NCBI GenBank assembly: GCA_016291375.1
Contig: JAEEXE010000025.1
Coordinates: 1 to 42,423 of the forward strand
Source of the DNA: Butyrivibrio sp.
Lineage (GTDB): Bacteria; Bacillota; Clostridia; Lachnospirales; Lachnospiraceae
Direction: 5' to 3'
DNA: 42,423 nt
Positions within the stretch are counted from its first letter, which is position 1. Each line of letters opens with the position of its first letter. Under the pieces are notes generated by a model that was not told the origin of the DNA, did not search any database, and was given only the letters and a program-made list of their open reading frames with translations. The position numbers and the translations under genes are program-made. Positions 7,617 through 15,461 of this stretch are shown in pieces.

Positions 7617-9069
7617 ATACCCTTTCTATCTTGGTATCATATCCATAACTTGTTCCAACAGAAATCTCCCCGCAAAAAGTATCAAGACAATGGTCTAACT
7701 TAAAAGTTCCATTTCCCGGAGTGAGGCGCACATCCATTTCTATGACATCCATAAGTCTTTTGGTCTTATCCTCGTGGCTTGTCATAAGTAACCTCATCCT
7801 CAGATAATCTTTGTAGTACAATCCGGATCCGCAATCTCTTTTACCCAGATTATTTCTAAAAGAAAGCATCTCCCAGAAGCCAAGCTGCCAGGTGTCATCA
7901 GATTTAAAAAGCGGGACTCTCCCTCCTTCCAGAAGAATCGCGATATCGGATATGCTCTCAGCAAACGTCCAGGCAAATAAAATCGAATACTTAACAGGAT
8001 CCTTTAACTCCGGAGCAAAGCACACAGCTGCAAGGGCAGCAGCGGCTGCCTCCGCTGCACTTATCTTACTTTGACAGGTAAGAATATATGCCAGATTGGA
8101 AGCCTCCCTCCAGAAAAGTAGTGTTTCAGCAAACTTTTCAAGATTTCTCCAATCAGAACTTTCGCCATAAACAAGGTACTCAAGCTGATATTTCAAAAGA
8201 GATTTTTCAAGCTCTTTGCCGTATCTGCTGCATTTCTCAAAGTAATACTCTTCAAGAAGAAGTCTATCCACAGCACTAAGCTCAAGCCTGTCGTTTAGAC
8301 CTGTTCCTTTATTTTGGGCTCTGTAAGAACAGTATTCGTTTAAATTGGCATACGCCTCCGAGATATGAATCCTTCCACTTGAAGCCAGATTTAAAACACC
8401 TACACCCTTTTGGGAATTGACCTGATCTGCCGGATTAGCAAGGCTGACCTCCTCTTCTTCTCCATCTTCGTTTATTATTGTGGGAAGCTCAATAGAGTCG
8501 ATCTCCTCCTGATTGGCCCTTGCCATTTCTTCAACATCAGTTGTATCAAAACCAGATTCCGTTAGCTTTTTGGTGTTCTCCTGAGCCTCGAATATAGCAT
8601 GTTCCAACGGTTCTGCTTTCATATACTCTAAAATCTGTCTGTTTAACACCGCTCCGCCATTATCCGTAGCGTAGGATGTCCCTGTTATCCTCGCATCTTT
8701 GCAATAAATCGAAGTCATGGTCTGCGACCTTCTGATCCTACCTTCCAGGCTTCTGGTAAAATTCTTCTGAGCATAGTTTTTTAAATGCTCTTCTGTATTG
8801 GTAATAGAGTGATTTCCACTCCCATACGACGTTTCTACCATTAAAAGAGAGTACTGCTTAAACAGTTCCCTGTTGTACTCTGCCAGAATTGAATTCATTG
8901 ATATATCTGCGACGCACTCCGTCTTCATCTTTACTGCCCCGATCCTGGCCCCTTGGAAGAGAGCCAGGATAAGAGACAAAATTATCATTATAGACAAAGA
9001 TAAAAAGACCGTGGAATAACCATTAACCTGTGATGATATGTGTATCTTCTTTGATCGACTTAAATACAT
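7600..9069 (-). CDS. DUF5702-type Tad-locus membrane protein (TadG-like role)
   Basis: 489 residues with one N-terminal membrane helix (about 20-40, GYSTVFLSLSIMIILSLILA) and a long extracytoplasmic part. It resembles the DUF5702 proteins placed in Tad loci of Lachnospiraceae, where they take the place of TadG. Unlike TadE and Flp it lacks the +5 glutamate after the glycine. The only ATG in frame before the helix lies inside flp, giving a 47-bp overlap, so translation is probably coupled to flp. Family assignment is from memory of such loci and moderately certain. Confidence 0.68.
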   Translation of the reverse strand: MYLSRSKKIHISSQVNGYSTVFLSLSIMIILSLILALFQGARIGAVKMKTECVADISMNSILAEYNRELFKQYSLLMVETSYGSGNHSITNTEEHLKNYAQKNFTRSLEGRIRRSQTMTSIYCKDARITGTSYATDNGGAVLNRQILEYMKAEPLEHAIFEAQENTKKLTESGFDTTDVEEMARANQEEIDSIELPTIINEDGEEEEVSLANPADQVNSQKGVGVLNLASSGRIHISEAYANLNEYCSYRAQNKGTGLNDRLELSAVDRLLLEEYYFEKCSRYGKELEKSLLKYQLEYLVYGESSDWRNLEKFAETLLFWREASNLAYILTCQSKISAAEAAAAALAAVCFAPELKDPVKYSILFAWTFAESISDIAILLEGGRVPLFKSDDTWQLGFWEMLSFRNNLGKRDCGSGLYYKDYLRMRLLMTSHEDKTKRLMDVIEMDVRLTPGNGTFKLDHCLDTFCGEISVGTSYGYDTKIERVYGYEE

Positions 9070-9241
9070 CTTCTACAATTCCCGCAATCTGCTGCTTAAA
9101 TACAATTACAAGTCCGATAAGAACAACGATAATAAGGATTACCTCTACTGTTCCCATTCCCGATTCATCATTCCAAAAATTGCTGATCGCACCGGCGATT
9201 CCTCTTCCGATACTTCTTGTTTTATCTTTTAATTTATTCAT
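9023..9241 (-). CDS. flp: Flp-type IVb pilin (major pilin)
   Basis: 72 residues. A short positively charged leader ends in NDESG, then MGTVEVILIIVVLIGLVIVF, giving glutamate at +5 and a 20-residue hydrophobic helix, the pattern of Flp1 prepilins. The mature pilin would be about 44 residues. A strong AGGAG site precedes the ATG. It lies between tadC and the DUF5702 gene within the operon. The canonical Glu-Tyr pair of Aggregatibacter Flp is Glu-Val here, which is usual in Firmicutes. Confidence 0.9.
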   Translation of the reverse strand: MNKLKDKTRSIGRGIAGAISNFWNDESGMGTVEVILIIVVLIGLVIVFKQQIAGIVEDVFKSIKEDTHIITG

Positions 9242-9272
9242 ACTTTTCTCCTTCTTATGTTCTATGTTTTCT

Positions 9273-10730
9273 TTAAAAAGACAGATACGCAGGTATCATG
9301 ATTATTATCATGACGATCACCAGCATTAGGATCATGGGTAAAAGAAGCCTGGTTCCCGCCTCTTCTCCAAGCTTTCGCACTCTGTCCATTCTTTCCTCAA
9401 AAGCTTTCTTTGATTCCTCCTGAAGAATTTTCAGCATTTCACTGTTACCCTTCCTTAGGTTTTGCGAAAGTAGTGTACTTAATCTTGTATATTCCCTGTT
9501 CTGACAACGAAGTCCAAAGTTCTCATAAGCTACAGCCTCCGGAACTCCTGCTGCCATCTCCCTTACAGTTCTAAGCAGCTCTTCATACACAAACCTCTGC
9601 GGCGCCCCCTTCGAACGCTTTTTGGCATAATTACTTCCAAGTCGTTCAAAAATATTCCTCATTGTCATCCCCGCGCCCAGATATAAAGCAAGCTGTGATA
9701 CAAGCTGAGGATAATCACTCAGCATCTGCATGGAACGATTCTCAATTCCTTTCTTAAGTTCCTTATCTCTAAGCACATAAGATGCAGCGCCGCCAATCAG
9801 CGTAATGACAAGTATCATAAAGCTGTTATCTTCCACATGTTCACTCCAGCTGATAACTTCTCCCTGAACTTCTGTGGGAAGTTCAAGATTTTCATCATTT
9901 ACCGATTGTTCATCCCTTTCCTTTATAAGAAGCCTTAGGCTTTCATATAATTGCTCTCCCGGAGAAAGCATTCTCGGGACAAGATTTGCATAAAGAACCT
10001 GCGAATAGCTGTAATCTCCGTACTTATAAACAGCCGTAAGAGTAACAACCTCCCCCTCTTTTGGAATAAGATCCTTTTCAATCTTTCCGTCGTAATGGAT
10101 AAGCTCGTAGTTATCCACCTTCCAGGAAATGATAAAAGGGTATTCATCCATTTTTTCAGGAAGATGAAGATCTGACTCAACTCTGTCCAGAGATTCATTT
10201 TCCAAAAGAATTTCTCTTTCCATTTCCTTAGAAGCTTTTTCAAACAACTCGTCTGTTTCTTCTTTGGTATAAATCCTCTCTTTTACTACAACACCATACT
10301 TTCCAAGTTCTTTACCCGTTTCATCGTTGGCAATTAGCTGTACAGTATACTCTCCATCTCCGCTATCGCTCCTTTGAAGCTCTTTTCCCTGAATCAGTTT
10401 TGCAGAAGAGCCCTGACTAAAGTACATGAGTATGGAAAGAAAGCTTCCTGCAAGCGCCATAAGGATCACAATGCTTATCTTTCTTATGTAGTATTCAGTT
10501 TCTACCCGTTCGATGTCCCTCTTATCATTTAGTGTCTTAAGATATCCTCGCACCTTTTCTCCGGCAAAAGACATCTTGTTTTTGAAAAGCTTATTAAAGA
10601 TAAAAAGAGAAATCTTAAGAACCTCACGAGATATACCGTTTTCTTCCATTCCCGGCAAAAGCTCATATTCCCTTGATAGAAACCACAAAATGAGAGTCCC
10701 TGCGGGAATAGCCAAATATAGAAATATCAT
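9273..10730 (-). CDS. tadC: TadC-like inner-membrane platform protein with a large inserted domain
   Basis: 485 residues, far longer than the ~300 of typical TadC. The C-terminal half (about 335-485) is a type II secretion F domain (LVSQLALYLGAGMTMRNIF, GTRLLLPMILMLVIVMI). Helices lie at about 2-17, 84-105, 303-320 and 462-484. Between the second and third is a ~195-residue hydrophilic stretch (106-300) that should be outside the membrane, with a coiled acidic part and beta-rich segments such as VTLTAVYKYGDYSYSQVLY. The protein should pair with TadB below the pilus; the insert's role is unknown. Confidence 0.82.
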   Translation of the reverse strand: MIFLYLAIPAGTLILWFLSREYELLPGMEENGISREVLKISLFIFNKLFKNKMSFAGEKVRGYLKTLNDKRDIERVETEYYIRKISIVILMALAGSFLSILMYFSQGSSAKLIQGKELQRSDSGDGEYTVQLIANDETGKELGKYGVVVKERIYTKEETDELFEKASKEMEREILLENESLDRVESDLHLPEKMDEYPFIISWKVDNYELIHYDGKIEKDLIPKEGEVVTLTAVYKYGDYSYSQVLYANLVPRMLSPGEQLYESLRLLIKERDEQSVNDENLELPTEVQGEVISWSEHVEDNSFMILVITLIGGAASYVLRDKELKKGIENRSMQMLSDYPQLVSQLALYLGAGMTMRNIFERLGSNYAKKRSKGAPQRFVYEELLRTVREMAAGVPEAVAYENFGLRCQNREYTRLSTLLSQNLRKGNSEMLKILQEESKKAFEERMDRVRKLGEEAGTRLLLPMILMLVIVMIIIMIPAYLSF

Positions 10731-10749
10731 TTTTAAATAAACCTTTTGA

Positions 10750-11514
10750 TTAAATTGTGATGTTTACGATTTTTTCTGATAAAAGATATGCTCCAAAATA
10801 CACGAGCATACAGACTGTCATAAGAATAATTCCCGGAAGATTGTGATAAAGCGGTCCAAAAAAGCCGGGGCTTGTAATACTTATATAGAAGATGATAAAG
10901 AATGGGACGAAGTTCATGATCCTGGCCTCAAGCCTCTTTGCACTTATAAGAACTTCTATTTCTTTTTCAACGTCCATCTTCCTTGAGATTACTGCTATCG
11001 TGCGGTCTATGATCTCTGTCATGTTTCCGCCGCTTCGTTTTGCTATTGCAAAAACCCCTGCAAACTCTTCAATATCTGCATTGGCACTTTCTTTGCCAAA
11101 GTCCATGAGAAGTTTTTCCAGTGGGACATTGTTTTTAAGTCCCTTATAGAGCTTATTTAGGTAATGGCTGATATGACTCTTTTTGCCATACAATAAGTCT
11201 ATGTCTCTGCCGGCTTCTCTAAACGCATTTTCTATTGAATATCCTGCCTTAAGACTTGTTAATACAGAAGCTATTGCATCTCTAAACTGAATGCCCACGA
11301 TTCTGCTGACACGAAGCTTCTCCATCTTTTTACTGTGAATGAACCACGGGATTATCAAGGGAAGCAGTATTACTATGGCTATGACAGAATCATAGAATAA
11401 CAACCCAAAAAGTGTTATGATACCGACTCCTTGTAAGATGACCGGAAGATCATGCAGACATACTCGGTAATTTATAACCTGATGATAATAGCTTTTCAGT
11501 ATTTTTAAGTTCAC
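10750..11514 (-). CDS. tadB: TadB-like inner-membrane platform protein
   Basis: 254 residues. It starts at GTG with a GGAGGAAAG site 7 bases ahead, and overlaps the end of tadA by 65 bp. Helices near the N-terminus (about 28-60) and C-terminus flank a cytoplasmic type II secretion F domain (FRDAIASVLTSLKAGYSIENAF, FAGVFAIAKRSGGNMTEII). The latter is a clear TadB/GspF signature. With TadC it forms the membrane platform contacted by the TadA ATPase. Confidence 0.88.
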   Translation of the reverse strand: MNLKILKSYYHQVINYRVCLHDLPVILQGVGIITLFGLLFYDSVIAIVILLPLIIPWFIHSKKMEKLRVSRIVGIQFRDAIASVLTSLKAGYSIENAFREAGRDIDLLYGKKSHISHYLNKLYKGLKNNVPLEKLLMDFGKESANADIEEFAGVFAIAKRSGGNMTEIIDRTIAVISRKMDVEKEIEVLISAKRLEARIMNFVPFFIIFYISITSPGFFGPLYHNLPGIILMTVCMLVYFGAYLLSEKIVNITI

Positions 11515-12697
11515 CGACTTTCCTCCATTCTCCCTTTATCTTTCCCGCCTCGCTTTCACCTGTCTCTTCAAATCTAAAGAGCGGATTTGTAAGTATCTTT
11601 CCTGAAATCGGGTCCAGTTCTTTTTTTATCTCGCAAATTTCGAGAAGCTTTCTCGATCTATCACGAAGTCTGCCAAGATGTACTATTATGTCTATCCCTG
11701 ATGCTATCTGGCCTCTTATGGCAGGAAGTGGAATATCCATTCCCATAAGTACCATGGTCTCAATTCTTGCAAGCATGTCTTCCGCACTGTTTGAATGTCC
11801 TGTAGACATTGCAATGTGTCCGGTATTCATAGCCTGAAGCATATCCACACACTCACTTCCTCGTACCTCTCCTACAATAATTCTGTCGGGACGCATACGA
11901 AGAGAAGATTTTATAAGATCTCTTATGGTGATTTCCTTACAACCTTCAACATTTGCATTTCTGGCTTCCATTCTGACAAGATTTGGGACGCCACGTATCT
12001 GTAGTTCCGCGTTATCTTCAATCGTCAGCACTCTGCTATCCTTTGGAATGTAACCGGATAAGGCATTTAGAAAAGTTGTCTTTCCGGATCCCGTTCCTCC
12101 GGAAATAAAAATGTTGTATCCGGATTTTACCAAAACTTCCAGATAATTCTTAAGATAATCCGTAAGCGCTCCGAATTTAATAAGCCGCTCCATCGTCATA
12201 GGATTTTCCGGAAATCTTCTTATTGTTATTATCGGGCCGTTCAATGCAATCGGCGGAAGAACAATATTTACACGAGATCCGTTTTCAAGCCTCGCATCAA
12301 CTATAGGTGATGCTTCGTTGACAACCCTGTTGCAGGAAGCAACAATCTGCTGAACAACATCCTCCAGTTTTTCCTTAGACTCAAAGATCATCTCATGCTT
12401 TGATAGCTTACCATCTCTTTCTATAAAGATACTGTCCGCTCCGTTTATCATTATTTCCGTGACTGATGGGTCATCCACAAGCTGCTGAAGTACATCCAGC
12501 TTTCTTATAGAGTGAAAAATACCCATTCTAAGACGCTTTCTGTCTTCGACCGAAACCGCAAGATTACGCAGTTCCCTTGTCATGAGCTCATCGATTATAA
12601 AAAGCATCTCTTCGTCAGAAATATCTTTAGAGAAATCCATTTCTCTAATTATCTTTCCTTTTATGGCGCTCCTTAAAGTGTCAAATCTACTATCCAC
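11450..12697 (-). CDS. tadA: TadA/CpaF pilus assembly ATPase
   Basis: 415 residues. Family motifs are complete: SVTEIMINGADSIFIERDGK, the Walker A GGTGSGKTT (about 200-208), the Asp box LTIEDNAELQ, the arginine finger region RMRPDRIIVGEVRGSE and the His box TGHIAMSTGHSNS. It is a hexameric secretion ATPase powering Flp pilus extension, and perhaps retraction. The GTG start follows GGAGG and overlaps tadZ by 8 bp. Size and layout are normal for the family. Confidence 0.96.
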   Translation of the reverse strand: MDSRFDTLRSAIKGKIIREMDFSKDISDEEMLFIIDELMTRELRNLAVSVEDRKRLRMGIFHSIRKLDVLQQLVDDPSVTEIMINGADSIFIERDGKLSKHEMIFESKEKLEDVVQQIVASCNRVVNEASPIVDARLENGSRVNIVLPPIALNGPIITIRRFPENPMTMERLIKFGALTDYLKNYLEVLVKSGYNIFISGGTGSGKTTFLNALSGYIPKDSRVLTIEDNAELQIRGVPNLVRMEARNANVEGCKEITIRDLIKSSLRMRPDRIIVGEVRGSECVDMLQAMNTGHIAMSTGHSNSAEDMLARIETMVLMGMDIPLPAIRGQIASGIDIIVHLGRLRDRSRKLLEICEIKKELDPISGKILTNPLFRFEETGESEAGKIKGEWRKVGELKNTEKLLSSGYKLPSMSA

Positions 12698-13724
12698 TTA
12701 TCAATGCCTCCGTGTGAAGCAGATCTTTGGCATATACAGAAAGCTCTTTGTCTCCCGCATCTTCCGGAAGTGAAATCTTTACCCCACCGGCGCACAGATC
12801 CTCATATCCGTTTTGGGTCAGAACCTCTTCATATCGCCTAAGTTTATAAGTATCCGCCATGTTATTTCCGGTTATGGTAAAGACTTTGTCGCAATATCTG
12901 AGAATATCAAACAGTCCTTCCGGAAGATCGCTAAGATCGAGTACGACGTATTCGTATCCGCATTCCGAGAATATGAGATTCACTAGATTTTTAAGCTTCT
13001 CATAGTCTATCTCTTTGATCTGCATGGCTGTTGCTGCCGGCGGTACATAATCATATCCGCCTATGCTCTGTTTTATCTTTTCAAGATATATGCAAAATCT
13101 GCTCTTCTCACATTCCGAATAATACAAGATGTCCGTTATGTCTCCTTCTGCCTCATTCCCAAAAAGCATAGGAAGAGGTGAGTAATTATCAAAATTTAAC
13201 AGGATTGTCTTGCCGTGCCTTGAAAGTTCCTCGCAGAGCTTTATACAAAGCGCCGTCTGACCACATCTTGCCAGCGGAGAATATAAACCTATCACTGTTC
13301 CTTTTCTGTCACTTGTTCTGACTCCAACTCTTTCAAAGTCATTGGGATTCTTGGAACAAAGGTCCAATATGTGATAAACGATCTCGCCTGCAGAGCGAAA
13401 TTTACTGATATGCTCGGAATTTACTTCGTCATACGTACTTCCTTCATCAAAAGCATCATCCTCTCTGACTATGGAAAGCTCTTCATCCAGAATAAGAACA
13501 TTTTTTACACCCATCTCACTTAGCTTTCTTTTTAATCCTGTTATCGCACTCTCTGCAATAACCAGAAGTGATACGGGGGTTTTATCCGCGAAATCTTCCA
13601 AACTTTCGGTCTGGGTGAATGCATGAATATCAAATGAAAGATTAAGATTCTTTCTAAGATATTCATCCAGTCTCCCGCAATACCTGCTCTCTGTGTCACA
13701 GATGGCCAATACAGGTCTGTTCAT
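12690..13724 (-). CDS. tadZ: TadZ/CpaE-like pilus localization protein with a degenerate P-loop
   Basis: 344 residues. An N-terminal receiver-like domain (about 1-120) lacks clear phospho-acceptor chemistry, as in TadZ. The rest resembles a MinD/ParA-type ATPase (TVIGLYSPLARCGQTALC, YDYVPPA, YEYVVLDLSDLPEGLFDILRYCD). The deviant Walker A normally written KGGxGKT reads SPLARCGQTA (about 149-158), without either lysine. The fold is probably kept while ATP hydrolysis is doubtful. TadZ proteins mark the pole for the Tad machine. ATGA overlap with the peptidase gene upstream; strong GGAGGTG site. Confidence 0.82.
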   Translation of the reverse strand: MNRPVLAICDTESRYCGRLDEYLRKNLNLSFDIHAFTQTESLEDFADKTPVSLLVIAESAITGLKRKLSEMGVKNVLILDEELSIVREDDAFDEGSTYDEVNSEHISKFRSAGEIVYHILDLCSKNPNDFERVGVRTSDRKGTVIGLYSPLARCGQTALCIKLCEELSRHGKTILLNFDNYSPLPMLFGNEAEGDITDILYYSECEKSRFCIYLEKIKQSIGGYDYVPPAATAMQIKEIDYEKLKNLVNLIFSECGYEYVVLDLSDLPEGLFDILRYCDKVFTITGNNMADTYKLRRYEEVLTQNGYEDLCAGGVKISLPEDAGDKELSVYAKDLLHTEALISG

Positions 13725-14131
13725 AATGCACCTCCTACCGTAAAGAGGACGCCCACAAGTGCAGGTATCGCAAAATGGATTCTAGCTTCTTTGTTTCTTT
13801 TTGTGATGAGAACGGCAAGCGAAATAGCGCCTGCAACTACGAATGCTGTAATAATGCTTGAAACCGTGTCCTGAACGGACAGGAAAGATGCTGCTGACAT
13901 AAATAATTTTACATCTCCTGCAGCAATGCCTTTAAAGAAGTAAACAGGAATCAGTAATAAGAACGCCACACCAACTGCTGTCAGCGAAGCGAGTAACGGG
14001 CGCACCCCGCAGATTGCGGAACCGGCGAAACCCGTCAGAAGTCCGGGGACTACCCAGATGTTGTAGATCTTATCCTTGTACAGATCGGTAAAAGCTGCGC
14101 CGGATAAGAGTAAGAATAATAAGACTTGTAT
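13721..14131 (-). CDS. TadV/CpaA-type prepilin peptidase, apparent ATA start
   Basis: 136 residues if started at ATA (14129-14131). Only the last 94 residues follow a usual start (GTG at 14003-14005), and that shorter form lacks the first catalytic Asp. The longer frame is open from a TGA at 14168 and reads LLFLLLSGAAFTDLYKDKIY (Asp16), a typical A24 N-terminus, followed by GIAAGDVKLF (Asp73). No ATG, GTG or TTG exists in frame upstream of the GTG. AGGAG sits 8 bases before the ATA. It is the first gene of the pilus operon. A sequencing error from ATG is the main alternative. Confidence 0.75.
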   Translation of the reverse strand: MQVLLFLLLSGAAFTDLYKDKIYNIWVVPGLLTGFAGSAICGVRPLLASLTAVGVAFLLLIPVYFFKGIAAGDVKLFMSAASFLSVQDTVSSIITAFVVAGAISLAVLITKRNKEARIHFAIPALVGVLFTVGGAL

Positions 14132-14179
14132 AAGATCGACTCCTCTCTCGTAATGTAAATTGCGAGCTCACGATTTAGG

Positions 14180-14208
14180 AATTTATCACGCTCATTTTTC
14201 TTTGTAAA
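14180..14208 (-). promoter_or_regulatory. Candidate promoter of the Tad pilus operon
   Basis: On the minus strand TTTACA (14203-14208), 17 bp, then TAAATT (14180-14185), about 50 bp upstream of the first pilus gene. It is the best sigma-A match in the 298-bp gap that follows the ABC permease terminator. The rest of this gap shows no gene. Confidence 0.6.
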
Positions 14209-14290
14209 CCCCCTTACATCTTTTCGACAGATTGCACAATTAATAATTTAAAAGAGCTGTCCGGGTAAAAAAACAATCGCTATAACCCCA

Positions 14291-14342
14291 ATAAAAATGC
14301 GGGGAAGGAAACAATGACAAACTCTTTGTTCCCGCCCCGCAT
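14291..14342 (-). terminator. Terminator of the sugar ABC transporter operon
   Basis: On the minus strand ATGCGGGG (14335-14342) pairs with CCCCGCAT (14297-14304), with inner pairing GGAACAA against TTGTTTCC, followed by TTTTTATT. It begins about 90 bp past the last permease stop codon and insulates the pilus operon. Confidence 0.85.
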
Positions 14343-14429
14343 GACGAATTGGCAAATATTTATATAGTTTTATATCGTAAAAAACGTCTGAAAATTAATA
14401 CTCTTAAGATTTTCTTAAGATGGAATTTT

Positions 14430-15461
14430 TTATCTGTTGTTTCTGTTCTTAAAGTAGGCAAACAGGCTCTGGAGAATGATGAAGAAGCACAGAAGTGCTG
14501 CTGTCATGATGTTACTCCAGCTTGAAAGGAGCTTACCGTTTGTGGTAACAAGTGTTGAGATGGTTCCGTTTATAAGAACACCAAAAAGTGATCCTATAAC
14601 GTTACCTACACCACCTGTCAGAAGCGTTCCACCGATTACGGATGAAGCGATGGCATTCATCTCAAAGCCAAGTGCCTGCTGAACTGAACCTGACATTGTA
14701 TTGAGACAGTAGCAGATTCCACCGATGGAGCAAAGAACTGAAGAAAGTATGTAAGCTTTCATCTTGGTTGCTGCTACGTTAAGTCCCATCATTGTTGCCG
14801 ACTGCTGATTGCCACCAACAGCGTACAGATTTCTTCCAAACTTGGTGTACTTCAGTATAAAGAAGATAAATGCAACCACAAGAAGAGCAATGACTACTGT
14901 AGGTCTGATAAAGGGAATTACTGTCTTACCTTTCTTGTTTACGTATCCAAGGAATGCCGGAAGATTGATCTTGGCATTCGCCCATTTGTAGAACATTGGA
15001 TTCATCTGCTGAGTGATAGATATCTGGTCTGTACAGATAACCGCCGTCATACCTCTTGCAAAGAACATGCCTGCCATAGTGATGATAAAGGGCTGTATCT
15101 TAAGGTAAGCAATAAGGTATCCCTGAACTGCTCCAAATACAACTCCGATAACAAGAATAAGGGCAATAAGAGGAATACAGGGAATCCCCTTAACTCCCAT
15201 TCCGTATGCAAGGATCATGCAGTCCATAGCAACCAGTGATCCTACGGATATATCTATACCACCTGTCAGCATTACACAGGTCATTCCACATGCAACGCAG
15301 ATAAGTCCTGCGTTTGTAATAAGCAGGTTAAGGAAAGTCTGTGCGTGGGTAAATCCTTTTGCTGAATAGATAATGCAACCTACTGAATACATCGCTACAA
15401 AGAGTACGATGGTGATCAAAAGAAGCAGTGTATTTCCGTTAAATTTCTTTAATTTACTCAT
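14430..15461 (-). CDS. Sugar ABC transporter permease (YjfF/RbsC family)
   Basis: About 343 residues from the ATG at 15459-15461, which overlaps the upstream permease stop (ATGA) and has a GGAGG site. An upstream in-frame start at 15521 would add 20 hydrophilic residues and is less likely. It has about eight to ten hydrophobic helices and the family motif LTGGIDISVGSLVAM, with NVIGSLFGVLINGTISTL near the end. It is the second membrane half of a carbohydrate uptake system of the ribose/galactofuranose class (CUT2), with the gene order of E. coli ytfQRT-yjfF. Confidence 0.9.
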   Translation of the reverse strand: MSKLKKFNGNTLLLLITIVLFVAMYSVGCIIYSAKGFTHAQTFLNLLITNAGLICVACGMTCVMLTGGIDISVGSLVAMDCMILAYGMGVKGIPCIPLIALILVIGVVFGAVQGYLIAYLKIQPFIITMAGMFFARGMTAVICTDQISITQQMNPMFYKWANAKINLPAFLGYVNKKGKTVIPFIRPTVVIALLVVAFIFFILKYTKFGRNLYAVGGNQQSATMMGLNVAATKMKAYILSSVLCSIGGICYCLNTMSGSVQQALGFEMNAIASSVIGGTLLTGGVGNVIGSLFGVLINGTISTLVTTNGKLLSSWSNIMTAALLCFFIILQSLFAYFKNRNNR

